NCBI RefSeq assembly: GCF_001507595.1 | Contig: NZ_LQBQ01000037.1 | Coordinates: 142,123-206,122 of the forward strand | Direction: 5' to 3' | From: Ruegeria marisrubri | GTDB lineage: Bacteria; Pseudomonadota; Alphaproteobacteria; Rhodobacterales; Rhodobacteraceae | DNA length: 64,000 nt | Shown: positions 52,157 to 60,261 of the stretch, piece by piece | How positions within the stretch are numbered: the first letter of the stretch is position 1 | Layout of the letters: each line of letters begins with the position of its first letter | Notes under the pieces: generated by a model | The model's database searches: none | What the model saw: only the letters and a program-made list of their open reading frames with translations | What the model was told of the DNA's origin: nothing | Made by a program: the position numbers and the translations under genes

Positions 52157-53185
52157 TTACTTGGGCATCAGGGCCCAGTAGTCGAGGTCGAGCAGCACTT
52201 CGGGGCGATACCTGCCCTCGTCGGTCTTCAACGCGAAAGGCTCGCCGCCCTTCGTCGCGACCAGCCGCAGGCGAAGGGCGCCCACACCCGGCACGCCGGT
52301 ATCGGCCTTGTCCAGAACCTCGGACCAGGCCTTGACCGTGTCCCCCGCGAAACAGGGGTTGGCATGGGCGCCGCCGTTCAGGCCCACGATCATCTGCGCA
52401 TTCGCCAGCCCGTTGAACGACAGGGCCCGCGCCATCGAGATCACGTGGCCGCCATAGATCAGCCGACCGTCGGGGCGGAAGGTCAGGTCGAAATGCACCT
52501 TGGCGGTGTTCTGCCACAGGCGGGTGGCCAGCATGTGCTCGGCCTCTTCCACGGTCACGCCATCGACGTGGTCGATCATTTCTCCCGTTTTGTAATCGTC
52601 CCAGCGGTGGTTTTCACCGGATTGTACAAAATCGTAATCCGAGAAATTCAGCCCCTGCGGCACCACGAGATCGCCGGGCGCCAGCGCCTTTTTCAATTCC
52701 GGCACCACGGTTTCGGGGGCGGGCGCATCGAGGTTCGATTTCCGCACCATCACCCAGCGCACGTATTCGATGACCACCTCGTCGCGCTGGTTCAGGCCCC
52801 GCGTGCGCACCCAGACGACACCGGTCTTGCCGTTCGAGTTCTGCTTCAGCCCGATGACCTCGGATTCCGACCGCAGGGTGTCTCCGGGATAGACGGGTTT
52901 CAGCCAGCGGCCCTCGGCATAGCCTAGGTTCGCGACCGCGTTCAGCGAGATGTCCGGCACCGTCTTGCCGAACACCACATGGAACGCCGCCAAATCGTCG
53001 ATCGGGCTTTGCGGCAGGCCGCAACTCCGGGCGAAATCGTCCGAGGAGTAGAGCGCGTGGCGCGCGGGATAGAGCGCATGATAGAGTGCGCGCTCGCCCA
53101 CCGTCACGGTGCGGGGCACCGCGTGGTGCAGCACCTGCCCGATGGAGTAATCCTCGAAAAAGCGGCCCGGATTGGTTTTTGCCAT
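52157..53185 (-). CDS. mch: Mesaconyl-CoA hydratase (beta-methylmalyl-CoA dehydratase)
   Basis: A 342-residue double hot-dog (MaoC) hydratase that adds water to mesaconyl-CoA, giving beta-methylmalyl-CoA in the ethylmalonyl-CoA pathway. The N-terminal half has RFFEDYSIGQVLHHAVPRTV and YPGDTLRSESEVIG. The C-terminal half has VHFDLTFRPDGRLIYGGHV and FAGDTVKAWSEVLDKAD. It is the last gene of a minus-strand operon with mcl2, nnrU-like and DUF1737 genes; its ATG overlaps the DUF1737 stop. The pathway context makes the specific name likely. Confidence 0.93.
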   Translation of the reverse strand: MAKTNPGRFFEDYSIGQVLHHAVPRTVTVGERALYHALYPARHALYSSDDFARSCGLPQSPIDDLAAFHVVFGKTVPDISLNAVANLGYAEGRWLKPVYPGDTLRSESEVIGLKQNSNGKTGVVWVRTRGLNQRDEVVIEYVRWVMVRKSNLDAPAPETVVPELKKALAPGDLVVPQGLNFSDYDFVQSGENHRWDDYKTGEMIDHVDGVTVEEAEHMLATRLWQNTAKVHFDLTFRPDGRLIYGGHVISMARALSFNGLANAQMIVGLNGGAHANPCFAGDTVKAWSEVLDKADTGVPGVGALRLRLVATKGGEPFALKTDEGRYRPEVLLDLDYWALMPK

Positions 53186-53391
53186 TACTGCTGTCCCAGT
53201 TTCATGTCAGGAGAATAATCGGCCGCGACGTCCTTGGTCACGGCCTGCGCACAGCGCATCTTGTTGGTGGACGGGTCGAACGCATAGGCCGGAGAGCCGT
53301 GCAGCTCCCACCCCTTGGCCAGCGCCTCGGACACCTTGTGGCAGAAGGCCGAGCTGTCCTCTTCGGTCAGCAGTCGGTAGAGTTTCGACAT
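53185..53391 (-). CDS. DUF1737 small protein
   Basis: A 68-residue protein starting SKLYRLLTEEDSSAFCHKVS and containing ALAKGWELHGSPAYAFDP, the DUF1737 pattern. Function is unknown. It overlaps the start of mch by the TAATG arrangement and follows the NnrU-like gene by 12 bases, so it belongs to the same transcript. Start at ATG 53391 is preferred to the adjacent GTG. Confidence 0.85.
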   Translation of the reverse strand: MSKLYRLLTEEDSSAFCHKVSEALAKGWELHGSPAYAFDPSTNKMRCAQAVTKDVAADYSPDMKLGQQ

Positions 53392-53403
53392 CACTGCACC
53401 TGC

Positions 53404-53958
53404 CTAGCCCGGGAACGGAGACGGGCCGACCAGCCCGTGCACATAGCCGATCACGGCCAGCAGGACGATCGAGGCCACGAAAAACATCGCGTCCTTGCCC
53501 AGCGTTCCGGGCTCGCCCGGCGTCCAGTCCGGCTCGGCGCGGTTGATGGCGATGGCGGCGACCATGCCCCACAGGAACAGCCCGCCGAACAGGATGATCG
53601 AGGCGAGATCACCATTTACCAGCAGGTGCGCAAAGGCCCAGGCCCGGAAGCCGGCCAGCTGCGGATGGCGGACCTTGTTCAGGAGCAGGCCCTTGGTTCC
53701 GGCCGGGCTCATCATCCAGATGGCGATCAGCACCAGCAGGTTGTTGACATGGACCATGAAGCTGGGGGGCGACCAGACATGGATGAAATCGGTCATGCGA
53801 TAGCCGAAGATCATAAACAGGATCGACACCGCCAGCGCGCCCGCGACGACGCCCTTTCCGGCGTCGCCCATGGCCGCGCGGCGCGCGGGCATCAGGCGTT
53901 TGAACAGATGCGCGGCCCACCAAAGCGCCACGCCGAGAATGAGAAGAACGAAGCCCAT
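53404..53958 (-). CDS. NnrU family membrane protein
   Basis: A 184-residue protein with five or six helices. It has the family's ALWWAAHLFKRLMPARRAAM near the N-terminus and VRHPQLAGFRAWAFAHLLVN in the middle. NnrU was first linked to nitrite/nitric oxide reduction, and many homologues belong to the NnrU/isoprenylcysteine methyltransferase-like group. Here it is embedded between mcl2 and mch, so a denitrification role is doubtful. The gap to mcl2 is only six bases. Confidence 0.88.
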   Translation of the reverse strand: MGFVLLILGVALWWAAHLFKRLMPARRAAMGDAGKGVVAGALAVSILFMIFGYRMTDFIHVWSPPSFMVHVNNLLVLIAIWMMSPAGTKGLLLNKVRHPQLAGFRAWAFAHLLVNGDLASIILFGGLFLWGMVAAIAINRAEPDWTPGEPGTLGKDAMFFVASIVLLAVIGYVHGLVGPSPFPG

Positions 53959-53964
53959 GCTGGC

Positions 53965-54822
53965 CTACCCCGCTTGCAAAGCTGATATCGCCTCTGCTTT
54001 TGCCAGAATTTCGCGGGCAGTTACAACGTGCAGGTTTTCCACGATCTTGCCATCGACCACGGCGACGCCCTGACCCTTTGCCTCGACCTCTTCGAAAGCG
54101 GCGATCTGGCGGCGGGCCAGGTCGATCTCGGCCTCGGACGGGGCGAAGGCGGTATTGGCGACCTCGATCTGCGCGGGGTGGATCAGGGTCTTGCCGTCAA
54201 AGCCCATGTCGCGGCCCTGCGCGCATTCGACGGCCAGACCTTCGGTATCCTTGAAGGCATTGTAGACGCCATCGACGATCACCAGCCCCTCGGCCTTGGC
54301 GGCCAGCAGGCACAGGCCCAGCGAGGTCATCAGCGGCAGGCGGTCGGGGCGGAAGCGGGTCTGCAATTCCTTGGCAAGGTCATTGGTGCCCATGACAAAG
54401 CCCGCCATCAGCGGGTGCGCCGCGATCTCGGCCGCGTTCAGCATGCCGCGCGGGGTTTCCATCATCGCCCAGATCGGCAGGTCGCCGGTGATCGCCGCCA
54501 GCGCATCGACATCGGCGGCCGAGTTGACCTTGGGCAGCAGCACCACGTCGGCATCCATCTCGCGCACGGCCTCGGCATCGGCGCGGCCCCAAGGGGTATC
54601 GAGCCCGTTGATTCGCACGATCTTGACGCGCGAGCCGTAGCCGCCCGCCGCCAGCGCCGCCTTGAGCGTTTCCCGCGCGTTCTCTTTTTCATCGGCGGCG
54701 ACGGCGTCTTCGAGATCGAAGATGATGGCGTCGACAGGCAGCGTGCGCGCCTTGTCAAGCGCCCGCTCCTTGAAGCCGGGAATGTAGAGGACAGAGCGAT
54801 AGGGGCGCTGGCGGGGGTCCAT
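53965..54822 (-). CDS. mcl2: (3S)-Malyl-CoA thioesterase (Mcl2) / HpcH-CitE family lyase
   Basis: A 285-residue CitE/HpcH-fold enzyme: RSVLYIPGFKERALDKA, DLEDAVAADEKENAR, MMETPRGMLNAAEIAAHP (metal-binding Glu), and GFDGKTLIHPAQ. The length equals that of the Rhodobacter malyl-CoA thioesterase Mcl2, and the larger Mcl1 lyase has a different N-terminus. It therefore probably hydrolyses malyl-CoA to malate in the ethylmalonyl-CoA pathway, though lyase activity on beta-methylmalyl-CoA cannot be excluded. The start at 54822 follows GAGAGG. It heads the operon ending in mch. Confidence 0.85.
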   Translation of the reverse strand: MDPRQRPYRSVLYIPGFKERALDKARTLPVDAIIFDLEDAVAADEKENARETLKAALAAGGYGSRVKIVRINGLDTPWGRADAEAVREMDADVVLLPKVNSAADVDALAAITGDLPIWAMMETPRGMLNAAEIAAHPLMAGFVMGTNDLAKELQTRFRPDRLPLMTSLGLCLLAAKAEGLVIVDGVYNAFKDTEGLAVECAQGRDMGFDGKTLIHPAQIEVANTAFAPSEAEIDLARRQIAAFEEVEAKGQGVAVVDGKIVENLHVVTAREILAKAEAISALQAG

Positions 54823-54997
54823 GGGAACCTCTCGTTGAAATAAAGTTGCGCGGAATGGGGCATTTTTTACCGGAAAGTTCAAGCGCAAAATCGCCGCAGC
54901 GCAGCATGTGACGCCATGTTCCCCGCAACGCGCGTCGCCTTAACCGGATTTCGGCACGGCTGAGACAGCCTTTTCGGACAGCAGGCAGAAGGGGCTG

Positions 54998-55306
54998 ATG
55001 ATGAAACAGACGTTGCTCAAGATGACGATGGGATTGGGGATCATGGTGCTGGCGGCGCAGCAGGTTCAGGCACAGACGCCGAACTGTGCGCCGCGGCCGG
55101 ATGTCCTGCAGCGGCTGGCCGAGACCTATGGCGAGACCCGGCGCGGCATCGGCATGGCGCGGCAGGGGGCGGTGATGGAGGTCTTTGCCTCGGACGACAC
55201 CGGCACCTGGACGATCACGGTGACCCTGCCCAACGGGCTGACCTGCCTCCTGGCCGCAGGCGAGGCCTATGAGGTGCTGGCCGAGGCGCTGCCGCCCAAT
55301 GCCTGA
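54998..55306 (+). CDS. Small secreted hypothetical protein
   Basis: A 102-residue protein with a Sec signal (KMTMGLGIMVLAAQQVQAQT, cleavage after AQA). The mature part is short, with two cysteines (NCAPRPD and GLTCLLAAGEAYEVL) that may form a disulfide. It has an AAGGGG site. It looks like the small periplasmic proteins annotated as hypothetical in this order; no function is known to me. It is convergent with a TauE-type permease with only three bases between the stops. Confidence 0.7.
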   Translation: MMKQTLLKMTMGLGIMVLAAQQVQAQTPNCAPRPDVLQRLAETYGETRRGIGMARQGAVMEVFASDDTGTWTITVTLPNGLTCLLAAGEAYEVLAEALPPNA

Positions 55307-55309
55307 CGT

Positions 55310-56065
55310 TCAGGTCAGCGCGTCCCAGATCAGTTTCGACCCGGTCAGGGTCAGCAGAACATAGGCGATGCCGAAGAAGACCCGCTCGGACATCATCCAG
55401 TGCGCGCGCACGCCCAGCCACGCGCCAAGGATGGCAAAGGGGGTCAGCAGCAGGTCGGCCCAAGCGGTCTGCAGGGTGAACATGCCCAGATAGGCATAGG
55501 GGACGAACTTGGCGATGTTGATGATCCAGAAGACCAGCACGGTGGTGGCCTGGAACTCGGTTTTCGTCAGGCGCTGCGACAGCAGGTAGACGGCAGCGGG
55601 CGGGCCGCCGGCATGGCTGACGAAGCTGGTGAACCCGGCGACCAGCCCGGCGAACAACCCCGCAGGGGGCGGCAGGCGGTTGGCAAAGCCGCGCACCCAG
55701 CCGCGGCTCTGGGCGAGGTGCCAGACCACGAAGCCCACCGAGATGCCGCCGATCAGCAGGCGCAGCAGGTCTTCGTCGGTGGCGCGGTAGAGCCACGCGC
55801 CCAGCGCCACGCCCGGCACCGCCCCCAGCATCAGCAGGCGGGCGTCGGGCCAGCTCCACCGTTTCCAGTAGGGGCGCAGGGTGGCCAGGTCGATCACCAT
55901 CAGGATCGGCAGCATCAGCGCCAGCGCCTGCCCCGGATCCAGGATCAGCGCCAGAATCGAGGCCGACGCGAAGGCCACGCCCGAGCCGAAGCCGCCCTTG
56001 GAAATGCCCGCAAAGATCACGGCCGGGATCGCCACGGCAAAAAACATCAGGTTCAATTCGACCAT
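55310..56065 (-). CDS. TauE/SafE family permease (second locus)
   Basis: A 251-residue membrane protein with about eight helices and the family glycine motif in the first half (AVIFAGISKGGFGSGVAFAS), with a partner block GFTSFVSHAGGPPAAVYLL in the second. It is shorter than the TauE protein at 13355-14278 and not closely similar. It transports an unknown organic or inorganic sulfur anion, going by family. It faces a small secreted protein and lies upstream of mdh on the opposite strand. Confidence 0.85.
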   Translation of the reverse strand: MVELNLMFFAVAIPAVIFAGISKGGFGSGVAFASASILALILDPGQALALMLPILMVIDLATLRPYWKRWSWPDARLLMLGAVPGVALGAWLYRATDEDLLRLLIGGISVGFVVWHLAQSRGWVRGFANRLPPPAGLFAGLVAGFTSFVSHAGGPPAAVYLLSQRLTKTEFQATTVLVFWIINIAKFVPYAYLGMFTLQTAWADLLLTPFAILGAWLGVRAHWMMSERVFFGIAYVLLTLTGSKLIWDALT

Positions 56066-56096
56066 GCGGCGGCCCCGAAACGGCTTGTTCCACTAG

Positions 56097-57188
<1,092 letters not shown>

Positions 57189-57209
57189 TATTCCGGCCAA
57201 CAGGTGACG

Positions 57210-57237
57210 AAAGCCGGCTCGCTTGGGCCGGCTTTTT
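57210..57237 (+). terminator. Rho-independent terminator after mdh
   Basis: AAAGCCGGC and GCCGGCTTT pair over 9 bp with an 8-base loop, ending in a run of five Ts. It separates mdh from sucC. Confidence 0.88.
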
Positions 57238-57370
57238 CATTTCCGGTCCCGCCGGCACCTTTCGGACAGAGACCGGCTGTTTGCGCAAACGCCGCAAAAG
57301 GTTGTCAACCGGTCGATTTCACGGGCTCAGCCCCTGACCACGAATCAAACCCATCTGCTTTTCCATATAT

Positions 57371-57399
57371 GTGATCACACCCAAAAAATGCGTGATCAC
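57371..57399. promoter_or_regulatory. Paired GTGATCAC operator upstream of sucC
   Basis: GTGATCAC cores at 57371-57378 and 57392-57399 are 21 bp apart centre to centre. The downstream arm GCGTGATCACAA is identical to one arm of the sdhC element. It lies 109-137 bases before the sucC start, within a 270-base gap with no other clear feature. Confidence 0.75.
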
Positions 57400-57507
57400 A
57401 AAAGCGGGAAAACTTGCCGAAAAACAGCTTTCAGGCAAAAAACCCTTTAAACTTGGATGTCGGAAACGCCTATATCGGCTCAATCGTAGTCAGACGGGAC
57501 AGTTTCG

Positions 57508-58701
57508 ATGAACATTCACGAATATCAGGCCAAAGCCCTTCTTCGCAGCTATGGCGCGCCGGTTTCCGACGGCCGCGTCGTTCTGCGCGCCGAAGAGGCG
57601 AAAACCGCAGCCGGCGAACTGGACGGTCCGCTCTGGGTCGTCAAGGCGCAGATCCACGCAGGTGGGCGCGGCAAGGGCCACTTCAAAGAGGCCGATGCGG
57701 GCGAAAAGGGCGGTGTCCGTCTGGCGAAATCGGTCGAGGAAGCCGCCGAGGAAGCCAAAAAGATGCTTGGCCGCACCCTCGTGACGCACCAGACCGGCCC
57801 GGCTGGCAAGCAGGTCAACCGCATCTACATCGAAGCGGGCTCGGGCATCGAGCGCGAACTGTACCTTGCGCTGCTGGTGGACCGTCAGACCAGCCGCATT
57901 TCCTTCGTCTGCTCGACCGAGGGCGGCATGGACATCGAGGACGTGGCCGCCAAGACCCCGGAAAAGATCCTCAGCTTCTCGGTCGATCCGGCCACCGGCT
58001 ACATGCCCTATCACGGCCGCCGCATCGCCTTTTCGCTGGGTCTGGAAGGCCCGCAGGTCAAGCAGTGCGTGCAGTTGATGGGCCAGCTCTACAAGGCCTT
58101 CGTCGAGAAGGACATGGAGATGCTGGAAATCAACCCGCTGATCGTCACCGACGAGGGCAACCTCAAGGTTCTGGACGCCAAGCTGGGCTTTGACGGCAAC
58201 GCGGTCTACCGCCACCCCGACATCGCCGAGCTGCGCGACACCACCGAGGAAGACCCCAAGGAACTGGAAGCCAGCAAATACGACCTGAACTACATCGCGC
58301 TGGACGGCGAGATCGGCTGCATGGTCAACGGCGCTGGCCTGGCGATGGCCACCATGGACATCATCAAGCTCTATGGCGCCGAGCCGGCCAACTTCCTGGA
58401 CGTGGGCGGTGGCGCCACCAAGGAGAAGGTGACCGAGGCGTTCAAAATCATCACCAGCGACCCGAACGTCAAAGGCATCCTGGTCAACATCTTCGGCGGC
58501 ATCATGCGCTGTGACGTCATCGCCGAGGGCGTCGTGGCCGCGGTGAAAGAGGTCGGCCTGAAGGTTCCGCTGGTGGTGCGCCTGGAAGGCACCAATGTCG
58601 AGAAGGGCAAGGAGATCATCAACACCTCCGGCCTGGACGTGATCGCGGCGGACAACCTGAAAGACGGTGCCGAGAAGATCGTGAAAGCAGTCAAAGGCTG
58701 A
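57508..58701 (+). CDS. sucC: Succinyl-CoA synthetase beta subunit
   Basis: A 397-residue ADP/GDP-forming subunit. The N-terminal signature [20 protein letters not shown] and ATP-grasp segments ([31 protein letters not shown]) are intact, with the C-terminal [20 protein letters not shown]. It forms the alpha2beta2 or alphabeta enzyme with SucD and makes NTP from succinyl-CoA. A paired operator lies ~110 bases upstream, and a hairpin lies between it and sucD. Confidence 0.98.
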   Translation: MNIHEYQAKALLRSYGAPVSDGRVVLRAEEAKTAAGELDGPLWVVKAQIHAGGRGKGHFKEADAGEKGGVRLAKSVEEAAEEAKKMLGRTLVTHQTGPAGKQVNRIYIEAGSGIERELYLALLVDRQTSRISFVCSTEGGMDIEDVAAKTPEKILSFSVDPATGYMPYHGRRIAFSLGLEGPQVKQCVQLMGQLYKAFVEKDMEMLEINPLIVTDEGNLKVLDAKLGFDGNAVYRHPDIAELRDTTEEDPKELEASKYDLNYIALDGEIGCMVNGAGLAMATMDIIKLYGAEPANFLDVGGGATKEKVTEAFKIITSDPNVKGILVNIFGGIMRCDVIAEGVVAAVKEVGLKVPLVVRLEGTNVEKGKEIINTSGLDVIAADNLKDGAEKIVKAVKG

Positions 58702-58708
58702 GCCACGG

Positions 58709-58729
58709 GGCGGGGTGCGCCCCGCCTTT
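58709..58729 (+). promoter_or_regulatory. Hairpin in the sucC-sucD gap
   Basis: GGCGGGG and CCCCGCC pair over 7 bp with a 4-base loop, followed by TTT only. It could attenuate or stabilise the mRNA between sucC and sucD; a full stop seems unlikely because the two proteins are needed in equal amounts. Confidence 0.5.
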
Positions 58730-58780
58730 CCCGAACAGATACCGGCGGACGGAGTTCCGCCCCACAAAGGAGAACGCCAA

Positions 58781-59665
58781 ATGGCCGTCCTCATCGACGA
58801 AAACACCAAAGTCATCTGCCAGGGCTTCACCGGCTCGCAGGGCACTTTCCACTCTGAGCAGGCCATCGCCTATGGCACCAAGATGGTCGGCGGCGTCACC
58901 CCCGGCAAGGGCGGTCAGACGCACCTGAACCTGCCCGTCTTCAACTCGGTCCACGAGGCCAAGGCCGTGACCGAGGCCAACGCCACCGTGATCTACGTGC
59001 CGCCGCCCTTCGCCGCGGACTCGATCCTCGAGGCGATCGACGCCGAGATGGAAGTGATCGTCTGCATCACCGAAGGCATCCCGGTTCTGGACATGATGAA
59101 GGTCAAGCGGGCGCTGATGGACAGCAAGTCGATCCTGATCGGCCCCAACTGCCCCGGTGTCATCACCCCCGATGCCTGCAAGATCGGCATCATGCCCGGC
59201 CACATCCACAAGCGCGGCTCGGTCGGCGTCGTGTCGCGTTCGGGCACGCTGACCTACGAGGCCGTCAAGCAGACCACCGATGTGGGTCTGGGCCAGTCGA
59301 CCTGCGTCGGCATCGGCGGCGACCCGATCAAGGGCACCGAGCATATCGACGTGCTGGAATGGTTCCTGGCCGATGACGAGACCGAGTCGATCATCATGAT
59401 CGGCGAGATCGGCGGCTCGGCCGAGGAAGAGGCCGCGCAGTTCCTGGCGGACGAGGCCAAGCGCGGCCGCAAGAAGCCGGTCGCGGGCTTCATCGCCGGC
59501 CGCACGGCGCCTCCGGGCCGCCGCATGGGCCACGCGGGCGCCATCGTCGCCGGCGGCAAGGGCGGTGCCGAGGACAAGATCGAAGCCATGCGCAGCGCCG
59601 GCATCGTCGTGGCCGAAAGCCCCGCCCAGCTGGGCGAGGCCGTGCTGGAAGCGATCGGGAAGTAA
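58781..59665 (+). CDS. sucD: Succinyl-CoA synthetase alpha subunit
   Basis: A 294-residue subunit that binds CoA and carries the phosphohistidine. The CoA-binding [20 protein letters not shown], the [16 protein letters not shown] segment and the active-site His in [14 protein letters not shown] are all intact. The start is ATG 58781 with AAGGAGA. It is followed by a DUF805 gene and sucA on the same strand. Confidence 0.98.
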   Translation: MAVLIDENTKVICQGFTGSQGTFHSEQAIAYGTKMVGGVTPGKGGQTHLNLPVFNSVHEAKAVTEANATVIYVPPPFAADSILEAIDAEMEVIVCITEGIPVLDMMKVKRALMDSKSILIGPNCPGVITPDACKIGIMPGHIHKRGSVGVVSRSGTLTYEAVKQTTDVGLGQSTCVGIGGDPIKGTEHIDVLEWFLADDETESIIMIGEIGGSAEEEAAQFLADEAKRGRKKPVAGFIAGRTAPPGRRMGHAGAIVAGGKGGAEDKIEAMRSAGIVVAESPAQLGEAVLEAIGK

Positions 59666-59718
59666 ACGCTCCCCTCCCCGGCGCGTGATGCCGGGGACCC
59701 AACGGAGGATGGAAACAC

Positions 59719-60261
59719 ATGACCTTCACCGAAGCCGTCGGAACGTGTTTCTCGAAATTCCTCACCTTCTCGGGGCGGGCTTCCCGCCCCGAATACTGGT
59801 ATTTTTTCCTGTTCATCGTGATCTGTAACGTCGTCGCCGGGATGATCGACTGGCAGTTCTTCACGCAGGTGGTCGAGACCGAAGCCAATGGCGTCAAGAC
59901 GGTCACCGCCACCTCGGCCCAGCCGGTGCAGAGCCTCGTCGGCTTCGTCGTCTTCTTCCCGCATCTCGCCGTCGCCTTCCGCCGGATGCACGACACCGGG
60001 CGCAGCGGGCTGTATGCGCTGCTGCCTATCCTGCTGTTTCTTGGGGCGATGGCGGTGCTGATCTTCGGGATCGGGCTGGCCTCCAGCTTCGCGCATGGCG
60101 GCAGGCTCGACATCCTGTTCACCCGCGCCACGCTGCTGATCGTGATCCCGACACTGCTGGTTCTGTTTGTGTCGCCCCTCCTGGTGCTGTGGTGGCTCGC
60201 CCGCCCCAGCCAGCCAGGCACCAATCAATACGGTCCCAACCCATATGAGGTAGCTCAATGA
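59719..60261 (+). CDS. DUF805 membrane protein in the suc operon
   Basis: A 180-residue protein with four helices. It has the family hallmarks FSGRASRPEYWYFFLFIVI and FRRMHDTGRSGLYALLPI. DUF805 proteins are small inner-membrane proteins of unknown function. It lies between sucD and sucA and overlaps the sucA start by four bases, so it is translated from the suc mRNA. A specific role in 2-oxoglutarate metabolism is not known. Confidence 0.92.
   Translation: MTFTEAVGTCFSKFLTFSGRASRPEYWYFFLFIVICNVVAGMIDWQFFTQVVETEANGVKTVTATSAQPVQSLVGFVVFFPHLAVAFRRMHDTGRSGLYALLPILLFLGAMAVLIFGIGLASSFAHGGRLDILFTRATLLIVIPTLLVLFVSPLLVLWWLARPSQPGTNQYGPNPYEVAQ

Noticed and set aside
53404..53958. NnrU-like gene as evidence of denitrification
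   Set aside because: No nitrite or nitric oxide reductase genes are nearby, and the gene is embedded in an ethylmalonyl-CoA operon, so the name alone does not support denitrification.
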